From Lepidostoma basale (taxonomy: Eukaryota; Arthropoda; Insecta; Trichoptera; Lepidostomatidae), in NCBI GenBank assembly GCA_022606425.2, contig JAHDVF020001325.1, forward strand, positions 1,426,001 through 1,490,000: a stretch of 64,000 nt of DNA, read 5' to 3'. The position numbers and the translations under genes were made by a program. Position 1 is the stretch's first letter. Each line of letters begins with the position of its first letter. Shown in pieces: positions 50,986 through 60,675 of this stretch. The notes beneath the pieces were generated by a model. The model was given only the letters and a program-made list of their open reading frames with translations. It had not been told where the DNA came from and searched no databases.

Positions 50986-51640
50986 TGATAAAGCCTTTTC
51001 AAAACTACACGTATGTCTTTTTCATATAATCTAATAACCTCGATATATACACGTTTTCGCTTTTGCACATTTGTGCACACAGACCCTGTAGAGTTTCGCT
51101 CCAATTTGTTTTGAAATCATTGTCTGTAACCGTCATAACGGGGGAATTTTTAGCTTTTTCACCCGATACTCTCTCCGGGGGAGGAAAATGATCCTGCATT
51201 ATATATCGAAGCGAACCGGCACAAAATAAATATTCAGGCTCGCCCTGGAGCGAGGGGATTTTCCGTATTTCCGGGAAATTGTGTTTTTCCCGCCAAGAGA
51301 GCGGAAGCGCCGCACCGGACAGAACAGAGCCGGGATCGTTAAGAGAATTCTAATGCCTCATTGGTTACAGGTTTTAGATGAAAAACCATTACTTTAATAG
51401 GAAATGAAGGAAATTTAAGTACAAATGTATCTTTAATGTATACGTATAGGACACTCTAAGAAAATTAATTCCGAAATATTTGAAATATCTACTGTAACTG
51501 TTTATGTGAAAAATATCTTTATGTAGCTTATATATGAGGTTTGTACCGCAAATTCGTTATAGACCTTAAGTTATTTTAAAAATTCTTTAATTAAGATTTT
51601 TATACATTAAAACGTCTATAGAAAAAAAATATTATTTGGG
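50986..51640. other. Single-copy stretch with GC-rich core
   Basis: 51235-51345 (CCCTGGAGCGAGGGGA, TTTTTCCCGCCAAGAGAGCG, GAAGCGCCGCACCGGACAG) is the most GC-rich unique block in the window. No frame over 65 residues. Candidate conserved host element. Confidence 0.3.
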
Positions 51641-51794
51641 CGGAAAAACTATGATACTTCAACATAGTAGAAACGATAATGGTTTAATTTGATACACCGT
51701 GGTTAAATTACAATCTAATGGTTATTTTTTTATAAAATGGTCGTAACAGCTATTTCACCCATCGATGTTAGCATCATCAGGTATTATATTTATT
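51641..51794. repeat. FB-2 left half, cut by LINE
   Basis: GCGGAAAAACTATGATACTT, then GTCGTAACAGCTATTTCACC and TGTTAGCATCATCAGG. The L-A element at 51795 begins where the centre should be, and no right arm follows it. Confidence 0.6.
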
Positions 51795-52617
51795 TTAGTA
51801 GATTACGTTAATAGAGAAAAGTTGTGGGAAATATTGTCTGAATATGGAATAAGTACAAAACTGATCACGGCAATTAAGTCGCTATACCCAGAAAGCACTG
51901 CTAGTGTCAGAGTAAATGGAGATCTTACAGCCTGGTTTGATATCAATAAAGGCGTCAAACAGGGTTGCGTAATGTCCCCGTGGTTATTTAATTTGTATAT
52001 GGACAAATGTATGAAAGAGCTGAAAGGGTTGGATGTAGGTGCCAAAATGAGCGGAGTGTCAGTAAGCTGTCTCTTGTATGCGGATGACGCTGTCCTTCTT
52101 GCAGACAAAGAGCATGAACTACAAGCCCTGGTGAATTGTATGTATGAGGTATGCATGCGAAATGATCTGATGATGAATGTTAATAAGTCTAAGGTAATGA
52201 TTTTTGAAAAGGAAGAAACCACGAGAGTCTGCAACATTAGCGTGAATGGTGAAAATTTGGAGCAAGTAGTTGAGTTCGTGTATTTAAGTAGTATGTTTAC
52301 AAGAGATGGGCGAGTGGAGAGGGATATTGAAAGAAGGGTTGGGGCAGGCAACAAAGTGAATGGTGCACTTAAAGTTGTCATCGCAAACAAGAACCTATCA
52401 AAAAAAGCTAGAATGGCAGTGCACAATGGTGTTCTTCTACCGACCCTTATGTATCAAATATTAAATGTCGGCCATGTGAGGAGTCAGAGAAATCGATGCG
52501 CGTGCATGACACGATGAACGAATGTTGAGGAAGTGAGAGAAATACGCCAGGAAAGAAAAGTGTGGCTGTCCATTCTTTCTACCTCCCCTTCGGGGAGACG
52601 GCGTGATGGTTGGTTAG
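51795..52617 (+). mobile_element. LINE family L-A with RT active-site block and in-frame internal deletion
   Basis: A 250-residue frame (51765-52517) starts within the FB-2 junction. L-A sequence begins about residue 11 (VDYVNREKLWEILSEYG). RT landmarks are STASVRVNGDLTAWFDINKG, GVKQGCVMSPWLFNLYMD and YADD at residues 105-108 (catalytic aspartates retained), then VNKSKVMIFEKEE, VNGENLEQVVEFVYL and NGVLLPTLMY. At residue 230 the frame jumps from PTLMY to QILNVGHV: exactly 100 residues (300 bp) present at 20 kb are missing without loss of frame. The terminus GGCGTGATGGTTGGTTAG follows. Reverse transcription of its own RNA would be the ancestral role; this copy lacks the endonuclease and most fingers. 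Confidence 0.9.
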
Positions 52618-52707
52618 TGATGTTCATTATATGGCAGATAGATTTCTAGTGCTTTGGGATCTGCCCGTATTGTAGAATAATGATTAGATCACGGAGATAA
52701 GGTTTGT

Positions 52708-53079
52708 TTGGTCATTTGTGCAGACTCCGAAATTCCACTCTCTCAAGCACACCGCTGCAAGGGTGTCGACCAATTATTAAAGTATATCGAGACAAAGGAT
52801 GAGCAATATCTTCCGAATCTTAAAAGAACAAATAATGAAGTAGACTTGCATAAATCAACTCCAAAAGAAAATCATAAAATCGGTCGGGCGGAAAACCCTG
52901 CTGAATTATTAATATTATTTCAAATAGTAAAATTAAAAAACTTAATTACTAATTTCTACCAGAATATTTGTGTTACCAGATTGCTTACAATGGATATAGA
53001 TCTGGAGACAAAACAAATTCTATTATTAATAGAACATTATCAAGGGGTTCCAAAAATATATTTTTTTAACGACGGTTAG
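52708..53079 (+). pseudogene. Unrecognised 123-residue open frame
   Basis: MVICADSEIPLSQAHRCKGV, DQLLKYIETKDEQYLPNL and VDLHKSTPKENHKIGRAE suggest, by pattern only, the N-terminal part of an uncharacterised insect protein type in which a Cys pair is followed by LL.Y....D..L and a V.H..C motif. The second Cys-bearing motif is degraded (VDLHKST). After residue 70 the frame is AT-driven. It could be a transposon-derived gene fragment or chance. Confidence 0.3.
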
Positions 53080-53092
53080 GTTAGGTTAGGTT
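53074..53092. repeat. Interstitial TTAGG run
   Basis: Three TTAGG units with a partial fourth. TTAGG is the ancestral insect telomere repeat. Interstitial short runs are common, and this one has no subtelomeric context. Confidence 0.7.
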
Positions 53093-53324
53093 CAAGTCAC
53101 GAAGGACTCAGAATGTGTTGTGTACGTCCGGTCACATTTTAAGTTTTTAAGTTATTAATCTTTTTCTTTTTGTTAATTTTCTGTTTTGTGCTTATTTGAA
53201 CTTTTTTAAATTTGTTTTTATTCAAAATTTAACTATTATATATTTAAAAATTTGATATACTAGTTGTAAGAAATATGTAACTAAAATATTATAATTAAAG
53301 AAGAAAAAAAATTTAATACGAAAT

Positions 53325-53395
53325 ACGGAAGAAATGTAAGGCAGATGATTGCATCATAAATAAAATTAAAAAATGATCCCTGAGATTGGACATGT
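53325..53395 (+). mobile_element. LINE L-A subfamily 2 scrap
   Basis: GAAATGTAAGGCAGATGATT and GCATCATAAATAAAATTAAA match the KADDCIMNKIK coding region of 39 and 45 kb. Confidence 0.6.
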
Positions 53396-54450
53396 GGTTT
53401 CCGTTTTGTACAATCTTCAAAAAATGTGTATGGTATACTTACAGTGTAGATAAGCTGCAATATTTCAGATTCTTCAGGGTTAAGTTGTATGAAAAATATG
53501 ACTTACCTGTAACAAAAGAAATAATTATATTCAAAACATATTTTCAAAACGAAGATTCCATTTTTAATGGGATTTAGCAAACATCCAATGTAGCCTTCAT
53601 TGTAATGAGAATGTGTGTTATATTATAAATTCAATGTAAAAATGTTTTGTTGTGAAATTATAACAGAACTTGTAACTTTGAACTTTTTAAATAATAACTT
53701 TTGTATACTTCTATATACATCGCACGATTAATAGAACACTGGCTTAACTCAAAAAAGCAAGTTTTGCTCAATCTGACACGAGTCAGTGTTTTAACAAAAA
53801 CAGTCGAAAAACACGTACGAATGAATAGCGTTAACATTGTGAACGATTATCGTACTACGAGTTGATAGCGTTAACACTGTGAAAAATAGATGGATAGCGT
53901 TAACACAAGCCTCTGTCTAATGTTAACTCAATTATGACCTAAACCATAATCGGTCAGTTTACTATTAAGCGTGCGACATGTGTTTCCATGGGTGGAAACA
54001 CAAATACATATGCAATGCAAATAAAATTACAAATATGATCCACCGTATATCCGAATGACATATTCCAAAAACAATATTTGGACTAGTACGAGTATAAGAT
54101 ACGAGCATATCGATTAATAAGTTAGAGTACATACACCTCGTGGCAAACTTTACAATAATAATCAAGTGAGTGTATGTGATGTATGTTCAGCCATCTTAGG
54201 AGACACGATCCGGCATTTGCTATAAAACAGTACACCTGCTGCCACCTAGGGTCGGTTATGTGAGGTGAAATCAATGAAGAAACAAGACGGAAGGAAATAT
54301 GCATGCAGTTCAAGGATATATTTCATTTCATGTACACAACAAATTGAACCTACAAATCGTTCTCCAATTCTTGAAAAATAAGATAGTCACACGAGTTTGG
54401 TGCTTAGTAAATAAAGTAACACAGACGATCACCGAGACATCTGACTGATC
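53396..54450. other. Single-copy stretch with spaced GTTAAC repeats
   Basis: Contains three spaced copies of GATAGCGTTAACACTGTGAA-like sequence at 53823-53843, 53864-53883 and 53893-53907. Otherwise AT-rich; small frames at 53386 and 54122-54313 have no recognised domain. Confidence 0.4.
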
Positions 54451-54454
54451 TATC

Positions 54455-54560
54455 ATTAGCTGCAGCCTGGAGACTGACGGGTGACAGAAGCGGATGGCGT
54501 GCTATGGTCAATAGTTTATAGAATGGACACGACTAAATCATAAGGAATAAGAAGTAGATT
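54455..54560 (+). mobile_element. LINE C-terminal scrap
   Basis: The frame starting at 54445 reads DLSLAAAWRLTGDRSGWRAM and VNSL, then stop, a compact LINE C-terminus of the type ending many RTE-like ORFs. One copy only. Confidence 0.5.
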
Positions 54561-54644
54561 TAAAGTTAAAAGTTAATTAAATAATTTATTTGTATGTACA
54601 CGAATACGATTTAATAAAACGTGTGATTGATTTTTTAAAAATTA

Positions 54645-54895
54645 TGAATGAAAAGAAATCTCTTGATTGAAGTTCATTTTTAAATAATGATTAAATAAAA
54701 TGATGTTTTTTTAAAAGTACTTCCACTTTTGTCTTTATTTTGAGAGCGACCGATTTCGCCAGGCAGGTCCCACCAGTCTGTCGATGCCAGCGAGCCTGGC
54801 GAAACCGGTCGCTCTCGAAATAAAGAAAAAAGTGGAAATAGTTTAAAAAAAACATGTTTTTTTCAAATATTATTTGAAAAGACTTTTTTTTGTTT
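54645..54895. repeat. FB-3 fold-back (reference copy)
   Basis: Left arm AATCTCTTGATTGAAGTTCA, TTAAATAAAATGATG, ACTTCCACTTTTGTCTTTAT and GAGAGCGACCGATTTCGCC. Right arm ACCAGTCTGTCGATGCCAGC, GAGCCTGGCGAAACCGGTCG, CTCTCGAAATAAAG, GTGGAAATAGTTTAAAAAA. The left arm lacks the CTGTCGA box, so the pairing is incomplete at the centre. Confidence 0.75.
54771..54815 (+). ncRNA. Hammerhead-like motif (FB-3)
   Basis: Stem I strand ACCAGT, CTGTCGA (54778-54784; A6 of the consensus is T), extra T, stem II GCCAG/CTGGC (perfect 5 bp, CGAGC loop), GAAA (54801-54804), palindrome ACCGGT, C, then GCTCTCG. In sister copies that last word is GCTGTCG (30103), where GCTG pairs with CAGT over 4 bp (one G-U). The A6 change would be expected to impair catalysis. 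Confidence 0.4.
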
Positions 54896-55254
54896 CACGA
54901 TTCAAGTGTCACAGATGTTAAATTTGAATTTAACTTGAGATTGGTTATTGTTTTAATAATAATTATTACTTTTATTATGATTATTTTAATAATTGGTAGG
55001 TATCTATATATACATATATCATTTCAAAACAACAAAGTATATTTTTAGGAGGCATAAAATCTGCCTTCCTTTATTTTTTCTTTGAATATTTACAGATGTA
55101 TGTAAATCAATATTTGTTACCCTAAAAAAATCAATACATTTCGTCAGTTCACAACTATATTCCAGTGTATGACTTAGTAATTATTTGGTTGCATTATATA
55201 CAAAAAAAATCTATAAATAACGTTAGAAAACAATTTTTTAAATCGAACCACTGT

Positions 55255-55400
55255 TAGTACGTAAAATAATTTACTCATAAGTTTGCCGCGACAGCTGTTT
55301 CGGCAACCTATGTTGGCAACATCAGATGTTACAAAAACTGAGTTGTTTACAATCATTTTATAATGTTGAAGTATCATAGTATTCCGGCCAAAACAAGTAT
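55255..55400. repeat. FB-2 fold-back fragment
   Basis: GCCGCGACAGCTGTTTCGGC, AACCTATGTTGGCAAC, ATCAGATGTTAC, then the outer module on the right GTATCATAGTATTCCGGCC. Core on minus: CTGATGT, T, GCCAAC/GTTGCC, GAAA. Confidence 0.6.
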
Positions 55401-55419
55401 CTGAAAAAATGTCTTATAT

Positions 55420-55560
55420 ATTCATTAAAACTTACTATTGCGGATTCATTAAACAATGTTTATTTCTTTGTAAACAACACTAACTTGATTAAAAATGAAT
55501 TTAAAATACAAACATGTTTCGGACACAAAACCCTTTCATCCATGTTGTTAGTTATTTGTG
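55420..55560. repeat. FB-7 fold-back fragment
   Basis: TTGCGGATTCATTAAACAATG, ACAAACATGTTTCGGACACA, AAACCCTTTCATCCATG. On the minus strand GGATGAA, AGGG, loop, GTCC, GAAA, ACATGT, T, and TGT that pairs with ACA upstream. Confidence 0.55.
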
Positions 55561-56639
55561 TATACAAAATGAATATTTATACAAAAATTTTACGTATGCC
55601 GTCAGTTTTGAAAGATATTCAAAATATTTTTTCGAACGTTTTTGCATTTGTTATGACAAACATTTTGAATAAATCTAAAATAATATCTGGAAGTTCTTAT
55701 TGAGGCCAGGCATTAATCTTGAGACAGAGAAAATAGATTAATTATTGGACTTAAAGTTGATTTTATTTATTCGAATTTGAAACATTCTTCTATGGAAGGA
55801 AATTTGTCACATTTGAAAAAATATATATATCTGAACGTGATAATAGAATAAGGTCTGGTCGTAGACATTCGGCGGGAGAAGGAACTTGCAATTTTCTATG
55901 ACAGTTTCCCTCGGCTATTTCAGCAATGGCTAAAATAATAACAGGGGCTTTCTTCGGCCATAACCCCCAATATTTTACAGCCGCCAGCCAACCCGCCCCT
56001 AGCACGTGGCCCAAGGCACAGAACACGTATAAAAATTGATGCAGTACCTACCCCGCTCGGGTGGCGGTCTTGCCTGTAAATCATACCTTAGCTAAACAGA
56101 TGTCACTACTCTACCCAAAATGCTCAGAAGAAAACACTCAGAATTTCGTATGAGAGTATACTCAAGAATTCCAAAATGTCTCTTTTCTTTATTTTCACTT
56201 TAGCTGTGTTAATGTATTATATATAAAAGTTTATACGTAGTAGTATACGAGCAAAATGGATACGAGTTTTTCCGTATAGAGCATTCTAGAAATTACTGTA
56301 GAAAAAACGTCTTTCGGACTTTTTTAGTACTATTTGTTTTTTTACAGAATTTTTTGGTAAAGTGATATTTTAACAATAAACACTCGATTATCTGGGGTCG
56401 GATAAATCTGTTTAAGGAATATGGCAATAAAAAAATCTGATATTAAAATAATAAAAAATATTTCAAAAGTTTAAGAGAACCAGAATAGCCTTATCTAAGT
56501 GTTATTTTTGCGAAATCTGCTAAATCATTGACTATAAGTGGGAATAAGGAAGAAACAAACCTTTACGCTGTAGCGTTTTCAATAATTAATATACAAATTT
56601 ATACAATTTGTTTTTTTGAATGTATACAAATTGTATACT
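55561..56639. other. Unassigned stretch
   Basis: 55855-56085 is GC-richer (ATTCGGCGGGAGAAGG, CAGCCGCCAGCCAACCCGCC, CCCCGCTCGGGTGGCGG) with no convincing frame. The rest is AT-rich. Confidence 0.3.
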
Positions 56640-56835
56640 GGATTGTATACTGGATTTTTACCCATTGCGGGTTAATCATTTTTTAAGGATTAATTGTATC
56701 TCAGAAGAGAAGAAGATGTGATTTTTTTTTTGGAAACAGAATATGGTAGTCGAGTAGAATATGATGGGGAATGTTGTTAATAAAAAGTGATCGCTTAACC
56801 CAACCAATGATAGGTCATAAGTCCTGTAAAAGAAC
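56640..56835 (+). repeat. Dispersed repeat R-X, copy 3, internally inverted
   Basis: 56650-56753 runs in the same sense as copy 1 (ACCCATTGCGGGTTAATC, TTGGAAACAGAATATGGTAG, TCGAG). From 56754 the remainder is reversed: GATGGGGAATGTTGTTAATA, AAGTGATCGCTTAACCC, AACCAATGATAGGTCATAAG, TCCTGTAAAAG. Confidence 0.75.
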
Positions 56836-57417
56836 TGTAGAATCTTATGTTGTTCCTTGAAAGAAATATTAAGTATGCGCAAGATAAAAAAGCCTTTCGA
56901 AAGATCGATGTTTATGTAATCCTTTATTTAGACCACTTGGAACTTGAGTTAGAATCTGAAATTAAGTTAAATTAATCTGAAGTTTAGAAAGACACAAAAT
57001 ACACACGCAAAAAAAAACTTGCAGTTGTGTATGGAAGCGGATATGGTTGTCTCAATACTTTACGTAAACAGGAAAAACTCTGAAAACATGTTTGCTTTTA
57101 GAAAAGTGCTTGAGGGGGTGGCCCGAGCATTTGTTACCGCAGTTGGACGGAACTAGCAGCAGTATATATGTGTACAATACACATCGTTATGTATAGGACT
57201 CTAAACGTTTGGGGAGTATTGGAAACTCATTAGTCAAAGGAAAACTTCCATTTTTCTGCAATAGTCTCTTTTGTTTCTGAATGCACTATTTAGACTGGTA
57301 ATTGGCAAATATTTGCAATGAGTTTTTTTGTTACCCTTGAATATATTAGAACGTCAACACACTACAATTAGCAAAGGTAATACAAAATGTAAATCGCGTA
57401 ACAATTATACAGTTCAT
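56836..57417. other. Unassigned stretch
   Basis: Nothing recognised. Confidence 0.35.
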
Positions 57418-57700
57418 ATCATCACGCCGACCTCCAAAGGGGTAAAGAGAAAGAATAGACTGCCACACTGTTATTTCCAGACATACTTCTCCCGTTTCCT
57501 CAACATTTCGATTTCTCCGACTTTTCTCCCTGTCGATATTTAATATTTGATTGGATTTTATCGTGCCGCGGTTTCCCCGGTCTTCTTATATGTCTTGTTC
57601 CGTTTACATCTTTAACATATACTTTTTACACAACACTTTTATTCGTACTGCATTCACTTCTTATATTTGCATTTGACAATATTTCATGTACACATTTAAA
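57418..57700 (-). mobile_element. LINE 3' fragment, family L-A (old)
   Basis: ATCACGCCGACCTCCAAAGG, AGACTGCCACACTG, ATACTTCTCCCGTTTCCTC, then a broken body with the TTGATTGGATTTTATCGTGC segment and a trace of the SNENI region. No tail. Confidence 0.65.
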
Positions 57701-58135
57701 ACACATACAATTACATAGATTCAACATGTTTTTTGTTGGATTCTAATTGCTTACTGCAAATATATGAATTTCACATCGTTGTTCAATGAGGGATCAAGCT
57801 CATTTTTAGAAAATCTGAAATAAGAGAGACCTGACAGATTGAAGAAATCATGGGATGGGACAGGAAAAGACAGCAGTACTGGAAAGATCGCGAATATATA
57901 ATGGGTGATGCAAGGATTCTTATACCATATCATATAATATAAGCGTGGGACGTTGTCTGCTCACCAAAAAGATGGAACGATAACTGCCGTTCCCCTTTTA
58001 ATGCAAATAATTGATGTACGTATTATGTGAGAGGTGGAATTGGAAATGTTCTTTCTTGTTAAGGGGACGGTGGTCCAGAAAGGAACCTATGATCTAGAAT
58101 AAGATTTTGATGAAGAATAATATTTCGGAACAACC
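57701..58135. other. Unassigned stretch
   Basis: 57780-57960 has mixed composition with GGGATGGGACAGGAAAAGAC; no domain. Confidence 0.35.
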
Positions 58136-58215
58136 AATACTTATCATAAATTTTTACGGTTGGTAGCAATATGTTTTTTGTGATTTTGGGTAACAACGTG
58201 TGATTTCTCCTTCTT

Positions 58216-58260
58216 AACCGACGTTTCGGAGATCGTTGCAGTCTCCATCTTCAGGGTAAT
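58216..58260 (-). ncRNA. Hammerhead-like motif (FB-4, left arm)
   Basis: On the minus strand: stem I strand TTACC, CTGAAGA (58254-58248), extra T, stem II GGAGA/TCTCC (perfect 5 bp, 9-base loop), GAAA (58227-58224), palindrome ACGT, C, then GGTTAAG. GGT pairs with ACC over 3 bp, then one mismatch and another pair. All core letters are present, with GTC as the cleavage triplet. Confidence 0.5.
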
Positions 58261-58491
58261 GTGGTGGTGGTAATAAGTGTGGTATGAGTTGTGTCGGCCA
58301 AGGTAATTCACTGTTGTACCATGTCGCCGGCAGTGTATACGTGAGAAATAGATTGTCCGCGATAGGTTCCCCGAATTAGCTTAACACAGGAGCCCACTTT
58401 CTATTTCCCATGTACACACTGCCGGCGACATGGTACAACAGTGTAGTACCTTACCAGACACAACTAATACCACACTTATTACCACCACCAC

Positions 58492-58540
58492 ATTCACCTG
58501 AAGATGGAGACTGCAACGATCTTCGAAACGTTGGTCGAGA
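58492..58540 (+). ncRNA. Hammerhead-like motif (FB-4, right arm)
   Basis: CTGAAGA (58498-58504), T, stem II GGAGA/TCTTC (one G-U), GAAA (58525-58528), ACGT, T, GGTCGAG; upstream TTCAC. Core letters are intact, and stem I pairing is weaker than in the left arm. Confidence 0.45.
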
Positions 58541-58619
58541 AGGAGAAATCACACGTTGTTACCCAAAATCACACAAAACGTAATACTTATCATAGTATTA
58601 CATACAGTACAGCGTGATT

Positions 58620-59085
58620 AGAGAATTTTTATGTATTGCTAATCGATATTGTTATCCAATTAACATCCTAGAGTAATGTAACGAGAACTACGCGAGACGA
58701 ATAATGATGAAACACTAAATAAGTGACAAAGTGTCATCTATCCCCGAGAATGCAATTAGATTGCGGCCTCCGAACCATTGAGCCCGAAATCAGTTCACTA
58801 ACTGATTTCAATTATTAATAAATGTACGCCAAATTGAGCGCAACATTTCAATTTAGGAGTTTCATTATCTCGGCATTAGGAGCTGGAGGCCTGGAACCAA
58901 TTAACTAATTCATTCACGTTTTGAAATTGTTCTAATGGATCACAACTGATTTTTCATTCACCCGAGCCATAGCAATCTCGAAATTGTTGTTACATTCACG
59001 CCGATTTATAACGCGTTATAATTTTCTATTTATTTGGAGTATTCAATACAATACAAACAAATTTAAACGTAATAAAAAACTGTTT
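58620..59085. other. Single-copy stretch, balanced composition
   Basis: 58680-58990 has few homopolymers and mixed words (TATCCCCGAGAATGCAATTA, GATTGCGGCCTCCGAACC, CTCGGCATTAGGAGCTGGAG), no repeat match and no frame. In look it is the best candidate here for conserved non-coding host DNA. Confidence 0.35.
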
Positions 59086-59110
59086 GTATTAAACCACTGT
59101 ATGTTTATTA

Positions 59111-59369
59111 CAATTGAAGACTACAGGGGAAAAACAAGGAATGTCAGTTAAAATTCAAAATAAACGTAATAATGCCATCTAGCGGCATTTCTACGTATCT
59201 ATCCACAGTAAAATTTTCATATTCGAAAATCATGTGTGTCATCGACTATGGCCAGATCATCGATTGCTAATTGCTAAGAAATATATAGACTTTGATTAGC
59301 TTCATTTTCAATTTATTCAAATTAACCTTCTACTGACATTCCTTGTTTTTTCCCTGTAGTCTTCAATTG
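59111..59369. mobile_element. MITE with 38-bp terminal inverted repeats
   Basis: 59111-59148 (CAATTGAAGACTACAGGGGA and on) matches the reverse complement of 59332-59369 at 37 of 38 positions. The 259-bp element is non-coding and includes ATGCCATCTAGCGGCAT, a hairpin. The outer CAATTG is palindromic, so the target duplication is ambiguous (possibly AATT). Confidence 0.8.
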
Positions 59370-59554
59370 ATGCCAACTAGTTTTGCTTGGACCAAAGATT
59401 CACCAGGGCAATATAATATCTTGAAAAAAAAAATCACAAAAATTACATGTACATATAATTTTAAACGATGATAAATATAAATTGAAAAAAGAAACAGCAA
59501 TTTAATTTAACATAAAAACTAAAAAAACTTGAGCTTCTAACATATTGTTTTATA

Positions 59555-59730
59555 AGGATTAATTATATCTCAATAGAGACGAAGATGTAAATTTTTCTGG
59601 GAACAGAATATGGTGGCCGAGGCGCTTATAGGACTTATGACCTGTCATTGGTTGGGTTAAGCGATCGCTTTATGTTTAACAACATTCCCCATTCCACTCT
59701 TCTTACGACCACCACGTCTGACAATTTTTT
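59555..59730 (+). repeat. Dispersed repeat R-X, copy 4
   Basis: GGATTAATTATATCTCAATA, GGGAACAGAATATGGTGGCC, GACTTATGACCTGTCATTGG, GCGATCGC and ACGACCACCACGTCTGACAA. A shared downstream part continues to 59820. Confidence 0.7.
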
Positions 59731-59864
59731 TAAGATGTATATATGCTAGGATGCTGCAATTATCTTCACATATATTTTTTTTAGTTCACTCTTCACTAGC
59801 GTCATGCACTGTGAAAGGCTCTGCATATAATTTTTTATAATCAATTGTAAACCACGTTAATTTG

Positions 59865-60085
59865 AATTTAAACGTCTGTCTTCTAGAAGTTATATTATAT
59901 TTTAAATGGAATAACATGTATCGCCTATCTAAGGCTTTGTCAAATGTTTGATAATGCCTTAGAAGGGCAAAACATGCCGTTTCATCTAAAATATAATAAA
60001 ACTCGTAGAAGACAGACGTTTTAATTCATATTTTTAATTTAATATGGTGTTTTACACCATTATTCAAGAAACAATAAATAAGTTA
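59865..60085. repeat. FB-1 fold-back, near complete
   Basis: AAACGTCTGTCTTCTAGAAG, ATGGAATAACATGTATCGCC, TATCTAAGGCTTTGTCAAAT, then GTTTGATAATGCCTTAGAAG, GGCAAAACATGCC, AACTCGTAGAAGACAGACG and TTCAAGAAACAATAAAT. Paired changes in the outer arms (TCTTCTAG/GTAGAAGA) keep the pairing. Confidence 0.75.
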
Positions 60086-60675
60086 ACCATATTATTAACA
60101 CTTTTTTTTAAGATTAATTCCTTTTATATATTTTTTTAAATTCTTTCTGAAACAAACAAAAATATCGTATGTTTTTCTATGTTGATGATTGGTTTCTGAC
60201 GCGGTTAATGACCAAGAAAGAAATATTTGATAGCGCAGTTGTATAAAATTGACATAAAACTGTTCATACGAATAGATATTAGTACCAAAGATCCAGAGAT
60301 AAAAGATTTGAACCCAAAAACATAGAATTATGAAAAAAACGCGAGGATTCAGAATAATACAATCGTTATTCATATTCCAGTGGTATTTTTAGGTTATTAT
60401 TTTATACGACCATTGAACAATATTATTTAAAGCGACAGTTACTAAAATTGTGAATGGTTAGAAACGTTTAAAATACTACATATCTTCGTGAAGACTATTA
60501 TTATAATTATTTCAACTTGTTTTTTAATGGTGAGAGCTGTAAACTAATGAATAATCCAATTTTAAAAACCTTTAATAATAATAATAATAAAGTGGATAAT
60601 TTATAAAGCGCCATTTTTATGAATTAATTACTCATCTCAAGGGCGCTGTAGAATATGCTCCGTTTTATCAACTAG
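60086..60675. other. AT-rich stretch, (AAT)n runs
   Basis: A 92-residue minus frame at 60095-60373 is AT-driven with no domain. (TAA)n runs occur at 60576-60592 and 60676-60697. Confidence 0.4.

Larger units (their letters stand above)
58149..58581. mobile_element. FB-4 long fold-back element with 13-bp target duplication
   Basis: A 433-bp element with arms of roughly 180-200 bp (about 58171-58350 and 58401-58581) and a ~50-base loop. AATACTTATCATA flanks it at 58136-58148 and 58582-58594. Each arm bears a hammerhead-like core pointing outward. A 13-bp duplication is longer than most DNA transposase footprints and is in the range of target-primed retro-insertion. There is no coding capacity, so it must borrow its mobility. 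Confidence 0.8.

Noticed and set aside
51803..52426. 207-residue minus-strand frame
   Set aside because: Antisense shadow of the L-A reverse transcriptase frame. The same applies to 36795-37244 (-), 39253-39753 (+) and 45429-45779 (+).
60095..60373. 92-residue minus-strand frame as a gene
   Set aside because: AT-driven composition, no domain, no conservation signal visible.
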